The notes under the pieces were generated by a model. It worked only from the letters and a program-made list of their open reading frames with translations, had not been told where the DNA came from and searched no databases. Position numbers and translations under genes: made by a program. A stretch of DNA of 64,000 bases from Sipunculus nudus (taxonomy: Eukaryota > Annelida > Sipuncula > Golfingiida > Sipunculidae), in assembly GCA_026874595.1 (NCBI GenBank), contig CM049318.1:24875456-24939455 (forward strand), in the 5' to 3' direction. Below are positions 48,463-61,000 of the stretch, piece after piece; within the stretch, counting starts at the first letter, position 1; every line of letters starts with the position of its first letter.

Positions 48463-51400
48463 ATGCTATGTATGCATTGACATGAGAAGCTTTAATGACC
48501 ACCATGGACATAAAAGGGACTTTTGTTGATGACACAATTATAGATAATTATGTTCCCCGCTTATTTTTACAAAGCTTACTGTCAAACAGACAATTGAGTT
48601 AGTCAGTTAATGTAAAAGGGATCGATATATGTCGCATCAAATGAGACGTTCATAATGGCATTCTTTGAAAGCATACGGAATACCGACGATACATATAAGG
48701 CAAAACTGTGTTTTAAGATGTTGTCAGAAATATTTATATATGGTCTCCAGGCAACTGCTGCAAGGTAAAGGTTGCAATAGTTCTATGAAAAGCGTTTGCC
48801 ATTATTGCATTTTATTTGATTAAAAACATCATATTCAATATTCTTACCATATAAGCATAAAGTAACTCTGAATATACAGTGAACAATCATATCTACATGA
48901 TGAGCCAATCACTTATTAATGCTTTTTATATATACGGTGTACATACAGTGCTACATGTATCTTACTCGGATAATGTGTCTTAGTTTGTTTTATAATGTAT
49001 CGTATGTGCATCTTATAATGTATCCCAGATGCATAACCTTGTATTTATAACATATACTCAAAAAGCGTTATGATCAATACAACACTTACAATTGTTATTC
49101 CTTGATTAGATTTTTTTAACTTATTTTACTCTTTGTGATATACGAATACAATGGAAATACATTTCGCAGTAAATATTTTTTTTGCTTATTAATAAACATT
49201 GTTCGTATAACTTGACCGAAATTTCTTAACTTATTGTAATCTCACATCGAGATTGGCTGATTTTCACCTCGACATACAAGGTTCATTAAAGTGTTTATTT
49301 TTGGTTTTCTTTATTAATTGACATATCAATGATCTGTAAACTTTCAATGAATTTAGCGGATTCCTTTGGCCAATTTAGTGCGTTTTTTATCATCCCGTAG
49401 AAAAAAAAATTGTTAAAGGCGGATTTGCCTGTGTCTCCGAGATGTAACTGTATGAGCATAATATGAGAGGTTACTTTTATCACGTAAGGACTCCTTATTA
49501 GTAATCACTTGTGGGTAAGATTTTGGTAATGTAATCATATTATATAATTCATTTAGCGACCACGCATGAAGTCTAACGGACAGAGGTACCTCGGCCAACG
49601 CGGTACGGGGCGACATTACGAGTTCTTATCATGGTCCGGTAATTGTTGAATCATAACATAAAACCCGTGGCCATTCTGTGTGTCATATCGGATCTGACGC
49701 CAGAGCGATTTTAGAAAATAACTGTCTTCTGTGCAACCATAGAAAATGAAGGCAAATTCCAACAAGAAAAGTATTCGTAATGCTCCAATGGGTCATCATG
49801 AAATAAAAGGAAACAGGATTATGTTATCTCTGGCACAGAATGAACTAGAAAAATAAAAGAGGTTTAATGGTAGTAAATGAAATTAACATTCTGCGATTTG
49901 CCCTGAAATAATCATATGGACTGAGGAGTTATATATCCTTTATTATGAATTATTTTGTACAACAAAACACGAGACATCCTCCTTTTAGCCCATAAAAGCG
50001 ACCGAATATAGCTTAATACACAAAGAAATATGAAAAACGTTTTCTAACTATGTGGTCCAGATGGTTATTTCATTTTGTGTAGAATAACGTGTCAAAACCA
50101 AGTTGTGACACATATGACAGCTTTGACACTAGCTGTTATATCACATTTCGGATCTTCAGATGGGCGATAAACGTTTTTTCATAGTTTTCGAAATATACAA
50201 CGGTGGTTGTCTTGTTGTTCGCGAGGGTTTCAAATTCGTGATATTCCTGAAAGGAAACATTCGTAAAAGTGACGCCTCATCTGCACAGGTGAACTGTTAT
50301 TTATAATGTAGAATTATTTTCATTTTATGTATATTATCCATACGGCCATTCCTGAAGAGGTAACTTTATGATGTCACTTGTAAATTAATATTGACATTAT
50401 AAAAAAAAGATCCTTCGTATTATCTGCCTGTGAGGGACAAGAATTCTACACTTGTTGTCTTGCGTTTTTGTCAAATTGTTTAGATTTAGGAAACAAATTA
50501 AAAATTCAATGCGATAAAGAATACACTTTATGCTCGCGAAAATGGAATACTCGCGAAACATTTTAAAAATTGTGAAGTACGCGAAAGAATTAGCCTCACG
50601 AAAATAAAGCCAATCTTGTTATTCCATGGAGCAATCAACTTTTTGGAAATGAGAGAGAAAAGACGGAAAATTCAAATTATCACTTAAAGCATCGGGACAA
50701 GGTAATCGTAATGCAGGCGTATTCGACTGTCATATGTCTGTACGAGGTAAGTACTAGATTTCAAGTCTTATTTTATTTGTTAGTGTTAGAATTAGAAATA
50801 AAAAAGAAAAGGCACGTAAAAAGCAACAATGTGGACGATCATCTTTGTATAATAAAATCCTCAAACATGTAATTTCGAAATTTTATATTATAAAACTATT
50901 CTCATTTAACAAACGGCAATAACAGTTCATTGTCCGTAAAAAAATGAGTAGATCAGTCTTTAGATTTTTTTGTTAATAATCAAACGAAATTCTCATGTCC
51001 AGAGGTAACCGTCAAGTCTAGAAGTAATTTATATACAACGTGTAATTAAGAGACCATAGAGAAAAACTGCAGAGTTGTGTTCACGCTTTTATTTCCATCG
51101 AGCCCCTTAGAAATCGAAACACCACTCCTTTACGACAGCTTTCATTTGATTGTTAGCCTTTCTGTCCATAGATGGCGCTCACGGCGCTGCAAACTGAGGT
51201 TCCATTTTTCACATGATTGACGCCCGGCTGCCACGCGGATAGACACGTTGCCGAATTAATTTTTCATTGGGCTTATTGACTAATACATTTGTTTGAAACA
51301 AAAACCCAGCTGTGTTCACTGAGTGAAATGAGAAGTAGCCAGAAAGGAAAAAATTTTTAACAAAGATAGAAGTAATTGTCCTAGTGCAAATTTTGCATTC

Positions 51401-52334
51401 AAAGAACACATTATACAAAGTCTCGGTTGCAAATTGTTGAGTATCATTGACAAGATAATATAAATTTAACTAAATTACGATTATACCTCATTATTTCATA
51501 TCGTTCATTATAAATACGGATCACTTTTAATATGCGACTGGATAAACAGAAAACGTGTGGTATTTGAAGGAAAATAAAATAGGTATCAAAGAAATCCTTC
51601 CCTAACATGAACCTGAAATATAAATTTCAGTGTAGTGTAAGAATGGTTATAATTTAATATGATACACTGTAATATAATTTAAAGTAATATAGTATAATAT
51701 ATAATCAATATAATATGAAGTTAACAGGGCTTAATTTAAAATACCTATACCACTTACGATGCTACATTTTTAATGTATCGAGTATACTATGCAATACTAT
51801 TCTGCAACATGTCATAACATGTAATATTTACAGATGATGGTTAAGTATCTCGAAAAACTTTATGAATGATTGTTATTTTATCTGATATTTAAACTAACAC
51901 AACATATTAACAATACATTCTTTTATATTTCGTATATGCTTTGAATAGAATGTATATGCTTCTAAAATGAATTTGAAGCGTTTTTGTATTTCAACATTTC
52001 TGTGCGAGACGACTGCTTGCAATCGTACCTGATAGAAATTCTGAGTCCTAATTTAGCTTCATCACACTGTTAAAATAAAACTTTAAATGCTTAAAAATAT
52101 GTTTTCTAACATTAATAAATAGCTGGTTTTGATAACCATTGAGAACTTGTAGTACCAGAAACGAAATATTACCGGTCATCTGGTCAAATTTTGATATGTG
52201 ATGCGGATGCAAAAATAGGAAATTTTAATCCAAGCTGAAAATAAATGAACTCAATGCTTTAATGACAAGTCAAAAAATAGACCTCTGGATGTTGGAAACG
52301 ATCAACTCGTCCCTACATGTGTATCTTAACTTTC
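48463..52334. other. Region between the convergent genes B and C
   Basis: AT-rich. A block of cgcgaaaat-type words at 50530-50610 resembles another at 61490-61930 and may be a dispersed repeat. No gene is supported. Confidence 0.45.
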
Positions 52335-52640
52335 AATATGTCCTGTTGCCCCAGTTGGTGCTCATTGAAATTTGGCTATTATTCTCTTAAACATAAATAT
52401 TATCACACATTTTGTAACTAAAGCTGATGGAGGAGCAAAGGCCTGATATGAGATGAAGAACTAGATAACAAAAGCCAACATTAATATTTTATCTTTAGGC
52501 CAAGAGACATGGCCGCTGTCCTTGGTTAGCAGCCTCACTTTGACAATTTTAAAAACAATTTAGAATACTCAACAACGAATCAGCAGCTTTTAAATGTATT
52601 TGTTTAAGCATATAACCAGTGATCTTGGCCTTCATCAGTC
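52335..52640 (+). repeat. Dispersed repeat, copy 2
   Basis: Counterpart of 5640-5860, same orientation, with a short insertion in the middle. No coding frame. Confidence 0.5.
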
Positions 52641-52677
52641 TGGTTGAGATGTTGTAAAAAATGTATTGTTTTCTCAG

Positions 52678-52809
52678 ATATTGATTTAAGTGAATTTCTT
52701 AAACATTTCCAAGGTACGGTTTTCGGTTTTTTGGTACAATACGCCTCTGGTGCTATAATCATCCTAATTTACCGGGTCAAATACCTCCTTAGCTCCAAAG
52801 ACATTGCCG
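52678..52809 (+). CDS. Orphan candidate exon, phase 1-1, hydrophobic
   Basis: 132 bp between a strong acceptor (gtattgttttctcag) and a consensus donor (gccg|gtaagttc), phase 1 at both ends. It encodes DIDLSEFLKHFQGTVFGF, then LVQYASGAIIILIYRVKYLL and SSKDIA. The middle could be a membrane helix. It is antisense to the 3' end of gene C and no partner exon is seen nearby. It may be an exon of an unrelated gene, a captured exon within a repeat, or chance. Confidence 0.25.
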
Positions 52810-52828
52810 GTAAGTTCATCCATAAACA

Positions 52829-53073
52829 TTAAACGTCTTCTGAACTGGCGATCTTTGTCGGTATCACGCGACGAGAGTCACATGGCCCCGTAATTTGTGA
52901 TATTGCATCTCGCAGATTCTCGTTCAGATAGATGAGATTTCGCCTATAGACAGGCAGGTCAAAGATGAATAATAAAACCAAGAAGATTATAAGAAACGCG
53001 ATCCCGGTCGTCCCTATCACCGCCGCCCCTTTGGCCTCAGTCGGATCGTCTGAGAGAGTTTCCACATATTCTT
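52829..53073 (-). CDS. Gene C last exon: TM segment and cytosolic tail
   Basis: 245 bp, phase 1 start after acceptor ttttatattacag, ending TAA (52831-52829). It encodes EEYVETLSDDPTEAKG, helix AAVIGTTGIAFLIIFLVLLF, then IFDLPVYRRNLIYLNENLRD and a tail ending ASSEDV. A (TA)n tract lies about 20 bp inside the intron. Confidence 0.9.
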
Positions 53074-53086
53074 CTGTAATATAAAA

Positions 53087-53151
<65 letters not shown>

Positions 53152-56100
53152 CAATGGAAATCTATAGCAGGGGCGTCAATATAGAGGTGGTAGAGGGTAT
53201 TTATCCCATACTTTTTAGCAAGAGGGGATGGTCAATGTAATCATCATCCTGCCATTCAGAGAATAATATTTATATATTACAAATGAAATATATCAACAAT
53301 TAGATTTATAGACTTTGGTTCCATTTCTGAGTTAACAATGAAATATCTTAATGTCTAAACCTGGTTTAGAATTAACTGTGGCTGTAGCATAATCCGTTCT
53401 TTCCATGCAAAATTATGATTACAGCATGGGAATAAAAAGAAAGCATTCTGACAAAAAGCGTTAGTCATTGAAGAATTTAGGCGAGAGGAGGCCCTGGGTT
53501 GAAGAAGTTTGGAGACACAGATTTATTATCAATTCCATAATAAAAAAAGGTGGTCAAAACTTATAAAAAATGTTTGTAAAGGAATCATGGTACATCTTTA
53601 ATTAATTTACATTTTTCCTATTTGTGGTTACATATTACTTGTAACCAAACATTCTCATGGTCATTTTCAAGTAATGTATATGTTAAAACAAAAATTATAA
53701 GTATTAATATTTTTTATATAATGTTTTTTTTATATTGTGAGACCTGCTCAGTCTATATGTAAATAAAGCACCATCGCAAATTTTATCATTCCAGTATCCT
53801 AAATCATCCCTACTTGAACCGTTATATAGATATATACAGTCTCAAATTCGCAAATATGTTAATCTTAAATGTTAATAACTGATCCACAAAAGGTTTATGA
53901 CTTTAATATTCCTCTGGAGGAGGGTTGCTTCATGTTTCTCGTATCTCTCATAGTGTTTTTGTATGAATGTGAGTATGATATATGAGAAACAATATCAATA
54001 GTTTAGGCTCCTCTGGATTTCTGTCTATACACTCAAATCTCCTAACGAACAAATATATTTTACTAGGCAAGATAATAGAAATGTCAGATCAGTTTATATA
54101 CTTCCAACATGACCTTTTCCTGTCCAAAGCAGACGCTACTCGTCGAAATTTAGGACGAAGCCAACATCTAACCTTTGAAAGTAGGCAAAGGTAACAGCTT
54201 ACTGCCAGAATTGGATGCAAGGGCACTAGCTCACAGTAAAAAAAACTAAGGCCAAGAAAAAAGCTTACTGTCAAACTTCTTATTCATACTTCGTAACAGC
54301 TTATAATAGGAAAATAAAGGCAAAGCAACATCTTTAATTTGAAATAAACAGCCTGTATTCAGTAATTAAGGGGAAGGCAACAAATTATATTAAACAGTAA
54401 AGGCAATAGCTAATAATCGAAACGAAGGCGAAGGCGAAAACAATTTAATTAAGCCAAGGTCAAAAGTTTATAATCGGAAGTTAGGGGAAATTTACAGCTT
54501 ATTATCGGAAATTAAGGCGAAGGCAACAGCTTATAATCGGAAATTAAGGCGAAGGCAGTAGCTTATAAGCGTAAAGTAAGGCGAAGGAACAGCTTACTTT
54601 CAGAATTTATGGCGAAGGCAAAAGCGTACCTTCGAAATCAAAAGCGAAGGAGGTTTTTTCTGTAGTTTTCCTGTCCCCATAGGATTCGCTTACGTCATTT
54701 GCATGTCTTGTTGGTTCCCCCGATACGACACTATTCACAGTAACAGCATTTTGTGAGGTCTGGCTCTGCGTTGAGGGTCGATCACGTGTGGTCTGACCCT
54801 CCGTTGAATATGAAGGGCCATCACGGGTTTCATCTACAACTAAATAAAAAGCATAAAATTACATGCTTTCCATTTACAGATTATAGATAATAATTGACTC
54901 TTAAAGTCAAAAGGACATATACGTATTATCTGTTTAGTCGGAAATATGTTATCAATGTTGCTCTGAATTTTCATTAGTCAGTTTGAAAAATTGCAATGGG
55001 ATTGTAAATTGCAACGGCCGCACTCTGCAGACCTCACACACACGAAATCTCGCTAACCCGACACCTCTCTAACACGGCAACACCGCTTAACAGGAAAACC
55101 TCCAACCCCAGCATCCTCAAGCATGATGTCCAGGGGAGGAGACATATTCGTTAACTCGAAAGTATCAAGACGTTTCTTTAGTTGTCTGATGTAGAAATAA
55201 AGTGCCTCAAACGCAAACAATATTGTAGGATATTCCATACATACTCTTACATACACCCTTCCATCACTGTACGTGGACTAAACTATTAAAGAGCCTCCAA
55301 CGAGTGTGTTGCACTCGCAACACAAATATAACCTAATGTTCTGCACTCATAACACGTGAAACGTCCATGTGGACATCATATCTACCTGTCCTGATGTATG
55401 AAATTTGTAAACCGACCAAGTAATGCGTTGTCTAAAATGCCTGTTTTGTCTCACACGGCTTGTTGTTGTTTCCCCAAGCACAATACTAATCTAGTTTGAA
55501 AATGACGAAATAGCCGTTCAAAACGGCCAAGTTTATGGTAAATGCCAATAATCCTGTCGTACACTGGGTTCCGATTTTAGCAGACAATTTGCAAAGTCAC
55601 AGCAAATATGTCAGATACATGGTTTTCTAGCAGAGTTAAATAGAATAAGACACCTTTGATAGGTATGTTTAATTCTCACTACAAGTCGAGAATGATCTTT
55701 TAACACCCCTGTAATAGAGTAGGTTGCCCAATGGATCAGAGAGCGGCTAGGTACCACTTGTACAGTAGTGGGCTCAGGATGAAGATCCCACCCTTTAACT
55801 TATAAAGTAGATAAGGTCTCACCGTATAAGGAACTAGAAATTAAGCACCGAGTAACACTCGTTCTAAAACCAGACAGATCGTTCAGCTGTTTTGGCGATG
55901 AAAAACTAAGTTTACCGATACATGTTGTCGTAGTGTAGATTTTTCGCATGATAACCTATATATATTCTTGTTATTTTATATCACACTTAATGAATCCTAT
56001 AGGCTTCTCTCTCTCATTTACAGCTTTTCTCAATAATATGAATATTTTGATAATTATTACAATTTTACTGATTCTGTTAAAAAAATCATTCCCACATTCA

Positions 56101-57739
56101 ATTTCTGACACACAGGTGATAAGGCATTGTTAAACAGTACTTGATACAGCCTCCTTGACTGGTTAAACTGTTGAATTAGTGTATCATTTTATCTGGAATG
56201 TCAGATTAGTATTTTGGTCAAGCTATGCACCTGGGGGGATAACATTTGATATGACCCATGCCAGGTGGGAGCATACTATAATAATATTGGTGTACACCGA
56301 CAGATGATATCAATGTATAGATAGTGTATGATAGCAATGTACTGTGAACTTTAGCTTAACACTTGTCAAGAGTTTAACCAAAAAAAATGTCTCTTCATTT
56401 GATAGGCCAATAAGGAGTTGGAATCACCTTACCCCTCTGGCCAATGGAATCATTGGGGTGGTCTGATTTGATATACTTTAATAAGAGTGAGAATAAAAAG
56501 GGAGAACATGGTTATGGTTGAGAGATTCTTTTAGGGGACTCTGCACCTAGGACAGAGCCTATGTATTAACATGTACAAATTATTGAATGCTGATGAAAAA
56601 GAAAAGTGGTTGAGTTAGTTGCCAAATTCATCTTTTGTGGCTGTGTAAGACAAATGTCACAACTTGTGTGAACGAGAGTGTGGGCAGAGTTTGACAGCAG
56701 AACTTTACAGTATTTTATCTATTGGAGGAATCCTAAGATATAAACAACAGAACTTACCGAGAGAGCACGTTGATGATCTGGCTCTACAGCCCTTTTCATT
56801 ATCATCATACAGTAAAGGAAACGCACAGTTTTGTTCCGTATACATTCCGTTGCTGCACATGGCAAATACGTCACAGCCTCTACACGACTGGTACAGTCCA
56901 GGTGCCCTGTTGAGACAGTCTGTAATTCCAAGGACTCCAGTGGCACAACCTTTGGGATTTATTAAAACAATATTCAGATATGAATTGTATTTTTGCAACT
57001 TCACAGACAGATTTTTTTAAGCCAGTCTAACAAAGAGTATACCCCTTTTACAAATGAATATTCTTCAAGACGTTCTAAGTTAACCTTTAACTTCAAAAGG
57101 GTTTCAACACGCTTATCGACGAAACAGTCGTATTTTTCACACAAATAATAAGATTGAAATATACTTGAAGGATAAATTCTTATGCTTAAAATTCATGTCT
57201 CTAGAAATAATCTGATTCGAAAAAAACCCGCAACTCTAGCTCGCATGACTTGAATACGGCAGACTACAGTTACGCGCAGTGCGCAAGCACATGGAAAAGG
57301 CCTATTCTTCTGACTCGGTGCATACCCGCGCATACACGGAAACACGGTTCTGCGGCCATGTTGGCCTCGTTGTGAAATAGTGAGTAAACAAACACCAAGT
57401 GCTTTTGAATAACAAGGGAAATAAACGTATATCACAGCTTAATACACTGCATATTTCACACTTTCATTGATTGCTGTGTAAAATAATTGATATATAACCT
57501 GACACCGTTGAAAGTAAACATTCCACAGCTGTTAAAGAAAACGTACCACATGACACGATGAACGTATACAGCTTACAGGAGGCCTGTATATCATCACCCC
57601 CTTGATATCACTTTGCCATGCTTTCCAAATTATACAGTTTTCGGGTTAGAAAAGTCAAATCTTGATTTGTTCATTATAATTATTTTATACTTGTGAAAGT
57701 TTTTCCAAAATGTTCAATATTTATATAAATATTTTATTT

Positions 57740-57778
<39 letters not shown>

Positions 57779-60757
57779 ATACACAGATATATTTATACAC
57801 ATATATATACAAAAAAAGTTTATTCCACAAAAGATATATCAAAATAGTAATGTAAGTTTAAATGTATGCGAATTATTAATATTATACTGTATTTCCGGGC
57901 AATATCAGTTGGGTTTTCTACTATGGTCAATTCCACCATTTGTGGTGTTTAATCAGTCATGTAAAACTAGGAACCAAAATGGGACAAATGTAAAATAATA
58001 ATAAAAAAAAAATATCTTATCCCATGATAAAATCATAACAAGACTTGATACCAACTGTGTGTACCTATAAGCAGCTAATAATGAATAAGATTATGAATAC
58101 CTCTCATTTTTATTTATTGAACTTATTCGTGACATAAATTATGATTGTATTAACGATTATAACAATATTTTCCCCAAAAATAAAGGCATATTTATTTATA
58201 TTATATGGTGAAACCCCGGGCTGCGGACACCTCTCATGCTCAAGTTTATGATGAAATACTTTGGACTAGTTTCCATATTAATATATAAGATACACAGAAT
58301 AAAAGAATAAGTATTAAATGTTAATTATTTCGAAATGACCATATAATTACGGATCTATTATATAAACATTCTCAAAGGGAGTATATAAATGAGTATTTGC
58401 AAACTCTACTTATCAAATAGTTTTGGATCTTTCATAATGTTTATTCACGTTATCAGAATATCAGAAATGCATACCAGTCTAGAACAAATACACCATACTG
58501 GCCCGGCTACTGTCTGACAGATGATGGATATATTCCAATTAATGCTAAATTTGGTCACGACATCCCAGACTTTACCTACTTGTAGTTACACTCGTTCATT
58601 GGAACGCAAGTTTTAGACAGGCACCGTGTTCATTTAATCCAAAAAAGGTGTAAACTTTTCCAAATTACTTTACCAAACACCAAGTAAAAACGCCCACGTG
58701 CTTTTGTTTACTCACCAACCGGATGTAAACAAAGAATGCATCCGGGGCTCTCACTTCCATATTAACCAAACCATGTTTTTTTTGTATTGAACTGCGCTAT
58801 ATTTACATTTTTACTTTTAAGTTACAAGTATAATTACTAATGGCCATTCAGGCTCATATTACAGCTTACCATTATCACATGAAGATAACACTAGTATATA
58901 CAGGAAACCCTTATGTTTAAAGGGCTAGGATTTAATACATTTTAATGCGTTATTAGTACATCTATATGTCATGCATTTAGGAAGAACGATTTGATAAATA
59001 TTCGTGTGTTACTGCCTTTTAATTTTCTCACAGTCACGGCCTTCAGAATAGTGATTTTAAGATCTCAGCTTTTATATTTTTGTACTTATTATGTCAGAGG
59101 GAGAAATGTTTATTAATTTTTACAAAGTAACGAAAAAATTATTGAACCATGGCGTCGGCTGCACGTTGTGTTGCAAAGGTTCAAATATGATTTGTTTACA
59201 CAATATGACTTGTTCTCATATTTATAGTAAAACCTGGCCTAACGCCCACCTCAAAATAACTACTTTTTCTCAGTCCCAATTTTTTGTTCTGGATAATATA
59301 CCTCGCTTAGAAGACCACGCCGAACAGGCGACAACATTATCGAGGTCCTGTTGGCGTTCGTAATGTCGATACACTCTCTATCCCTCTCTGTATATTATAT
59401 GTATATACAGTGAAACCCCTCTTGGGCGGACAGTCACGGGGCCGGACGATTTGTCCTTTATAGCCAGGTGTCCGCCCAAGAGGAGGTCGGGCCCAGGAGG
59501 TCCGTTTAAAACAAAGTATGGAACTAAAACAACCATGAACCCGGTATTTTTATCTAATATTTAATCTTACATATATGTCATATGTGAATAAAATTGATTG
59601 AAAACAGTTGTTTTATTTTTATCTTAAAATGAGGCTTGTATTAATAACTGGAACATTATCGTCATTACTTGTTAGAAAATAATATTCTAACATTGATCGA
59701 CATCGACTGGACGTACTCGTAGGCGTCTCAACGTCTTTCTGCACCGTAACATTTCTGAATTAATCCCTCTTTCAGTGATATTAAAATAATCGCTTAAGGA
59801 ATTTCTGACATCTCGTTAAAGTTCTGTTAAAAATCCTGCACGATCGTATGCAAACATGATAAATAAATGGTAGATATCATATAAGCCTTATGACTGGTAG
59901 GTGGGACTCATTTCCGTTGCAAATGTTACAGGATCTGGGACTGGATCCCGGCCCAGGCGAGAGGTCATGACCCGTGACAGTGATCGTCCGGTTGTGTTAT
60001 ATTGAGTTAATCATTTGGAGCAATGACTGAACGCATAAGTTGCCATACATGTGCATTATAACGTCTTTGATCTAAAGCCAAGCTTAGCCCCCGATCAAGA
60101 CGAGAGGTCATGAGCCGTGACTTTTATCGTCCGGTTGTGTGACCGATAAGTCACCATCCTCGCTCCGGGGCCTATGTTAGAATAATGTGGCCCGAATTCA
60201 GAATGAATATGTAGCTTCACTGAGAGCTCAGCTCATAAGAACATCCGTGAATTCTGTCATTTTGTGGGCACTGCTATGGATAAAAGGATAAATACTTTAA
60301 AATGATCAAGCTTAAAAATATAAATTTAGTAAAACAAGCCCAAGTTTTATAGTCTTGGTGATATATGCCTAAATAATATAAGTGATATCAGGCGTATCGA
60401 AAACACCGTATTTGCAATATTTTGCAAATATTACTGCCGTTATTGATTGGGGCGGCCGCTTGGGTGTCCGTTAGCCGGGGTGATTTAGCCATTGGGTGGA
60501 CAAAAAGTTTCCGTTGTTCTGAATAGCGGGGCGTCCGCCCCAGACGGCTTTTAAAAGGAGAAAAGAAAACGCTCGGTCGGCCCACTGTCCGTTAGGCGGG
60601 GTGTCCGCCCATGAGAGGTGTCCGCAGCCCGGGGTTTCACTGTATATATATAAAATTTAATTAACATTATTTAAACCTTTATATTAAAATATAAGATATT
60701 ATTACCTGAAACAGTTGTCCAAGGGCCATAAACCAACAGCAAGAACGGAAGTAACAT
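52829..60757 (-). CDS. Gene C: membrane mucin-like protein with one CBM14-type chitin-binding domain (whole gene)
   Basis: Four coding exons in minus order: 60757-60706, 56949-56758, 54839-54630 and 53073-52829, joined in phase 1. They sum to 699 nt, 232 aa. Layout is signal peptide (MLLPFLLLVYGPWTTVS), CBM14-type domain with 8 Cys, 70-residue Thr/Ser/Gln-rich stalk, TM helix, and conserved tail. It is the sister of gene B, converging on it. A 5' UTR exon is likely at 60932 and above. Only the CBM14 exon and its flanks are nearly identical to gene B; the other exons are much more diverged. Function is inferred only as a chitin-binding surface protein. Confidence 0.88.
53093..53150. repeat. 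(TA)n microsatellite
   Basis: TA tract beside the acceptor of the gene C last exon. Confidence 0.9.
53151..54629 (-). other. Gene C intron between stalk and TM exons
   Basis: At 54170-54660 a loose repeat of taaggcgaaggcaacagctta-like words recurs about every 50-60 bp (some 8 units), touching the stalk exon. No further exon. Confidence 0.5.
54170..54625. repeat. Degenerate ~50-60-bp tandem repeat
   Basis: The words aattaaggcgaaggcaacag and cttataatcgg or cttactgtcag recur in order through the stretch, most regular at 54460-54600. Confidence 0.7.
54630..54839 (-). CDS. Gene C exon: Thr/Ser-rich stalk
   Basis: 210 bp, phase 1 at both ends, acceptor tttttatttag, donor gtacgc. It encodes 70 residues: VVDETRDGPSYSTEGQTTRD, then RPSTQSQTSQNAVTVNSVVS and an end SFAFDFEG. 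Thr/Ser/Gln-rich like the other stalks. The last residues match the stalk ends of genes B and D. Confidence 0.85.
54840..56576 (-). other. Gene C intron between CBM14 and stalk exons
   Basis: No further exon or clear repeat is recognised. Several short A/T runs only. Confidence 0.5.
56577..57195 (-). repeat. Inverted homology block around the gene C CBM14 exon
   Basis: Inverse copy of 43955-44575, near-identical across the exon and both intron flanks, with small indels. Confidence 0.88.
56758..56949 (-). CDS. Gene C exon: CBM14-type chitin-binding domain
   Basis: 192 bp, phase 1 at both ends, acceptor aatcccaaag, donor gtaagt. 64 residues with the same eight cysteines as genes A and B. 184 of 192 bases equal the gene B exon. 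Two of the eight changes are silent and six change residues, so there is no excess of silent change. Confidence 0.9.
57196..59407 (-). other. Gene C first intron, proximal part
   Basis: Contains (TA)n tracts near 57738-57781 and a stray transposon end at 58206-58242. No exon is supported. Confidence 0.5.
58206..58242 (-). repeat. Solo end of the 59408-60642 TIR element family
   Basis: ggtgaaaccccgggctgcgg followed by acacctctcatg equals the inverse of the right end of 59408-60642. No matching second end is seen, so this is a truncated copy. Confidence 0.65.
59408..60642. mobile_element. TA-target TIR transposon, non-autonomous (Tc1/mariner-pogo type)
   Basis: Ends CAGTGAAACCCC on both sides in inverted order, flanked by TA at 59406-59407 and 60643-60644 as expected for a TA duplication. 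Both subterminal regions carry several gtccgcc and gggcgga words. 1235 bp with no transposase frame. The superfamily is inferred from the CAGT ends and TA target only. Confidence 0.72.
60706..60757 (-). CDS. Gene C exon: signal peptide
   Basis: ATG at 60757-60755 lies 10 bp after an acceptor (ctttattttttag, exon start 60767). It encodes MLLPFLLLVYGPWTTVS and ends g|gtaata in phase 1. Same coding length and 5' spacing as gene B. Confidence 0.85.
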
Positions 60758-60931
60758 CTCCTAAGGTCTAAAAAATAAAGGTATTGTATATTTTTTAAAC
60801 AAATATACTCATGTCATCATAAAATGTAAAACAAATGTCATTCACAGACAGACACCAAGTTGTACTCGATGACCTCTCAAGCCAAGACAAATCAGCGACA
60901 GGCGAAAAGTAAAAATAAGAAGGGTGCTTAC

Positions 60932-61000
60932 CATGTTCCTGTAACATTAGACTAATGGGATCACGAGTGCTATGGTGTTATCAGGCGTATTATAGAGAAT
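60932..61000 (-). other. Likely 5' UTR exon of gene C
   Basis: On the minus strand aggaacatg|gtaagcaccc gives a consensus donor, and the next exon begins at 60767. The exon ends in an ATG that is out of frame with the coding start. A TATA-like ctctataata lies near 60987-60996. The outer edge is uncertain. Confidence 0.4.
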
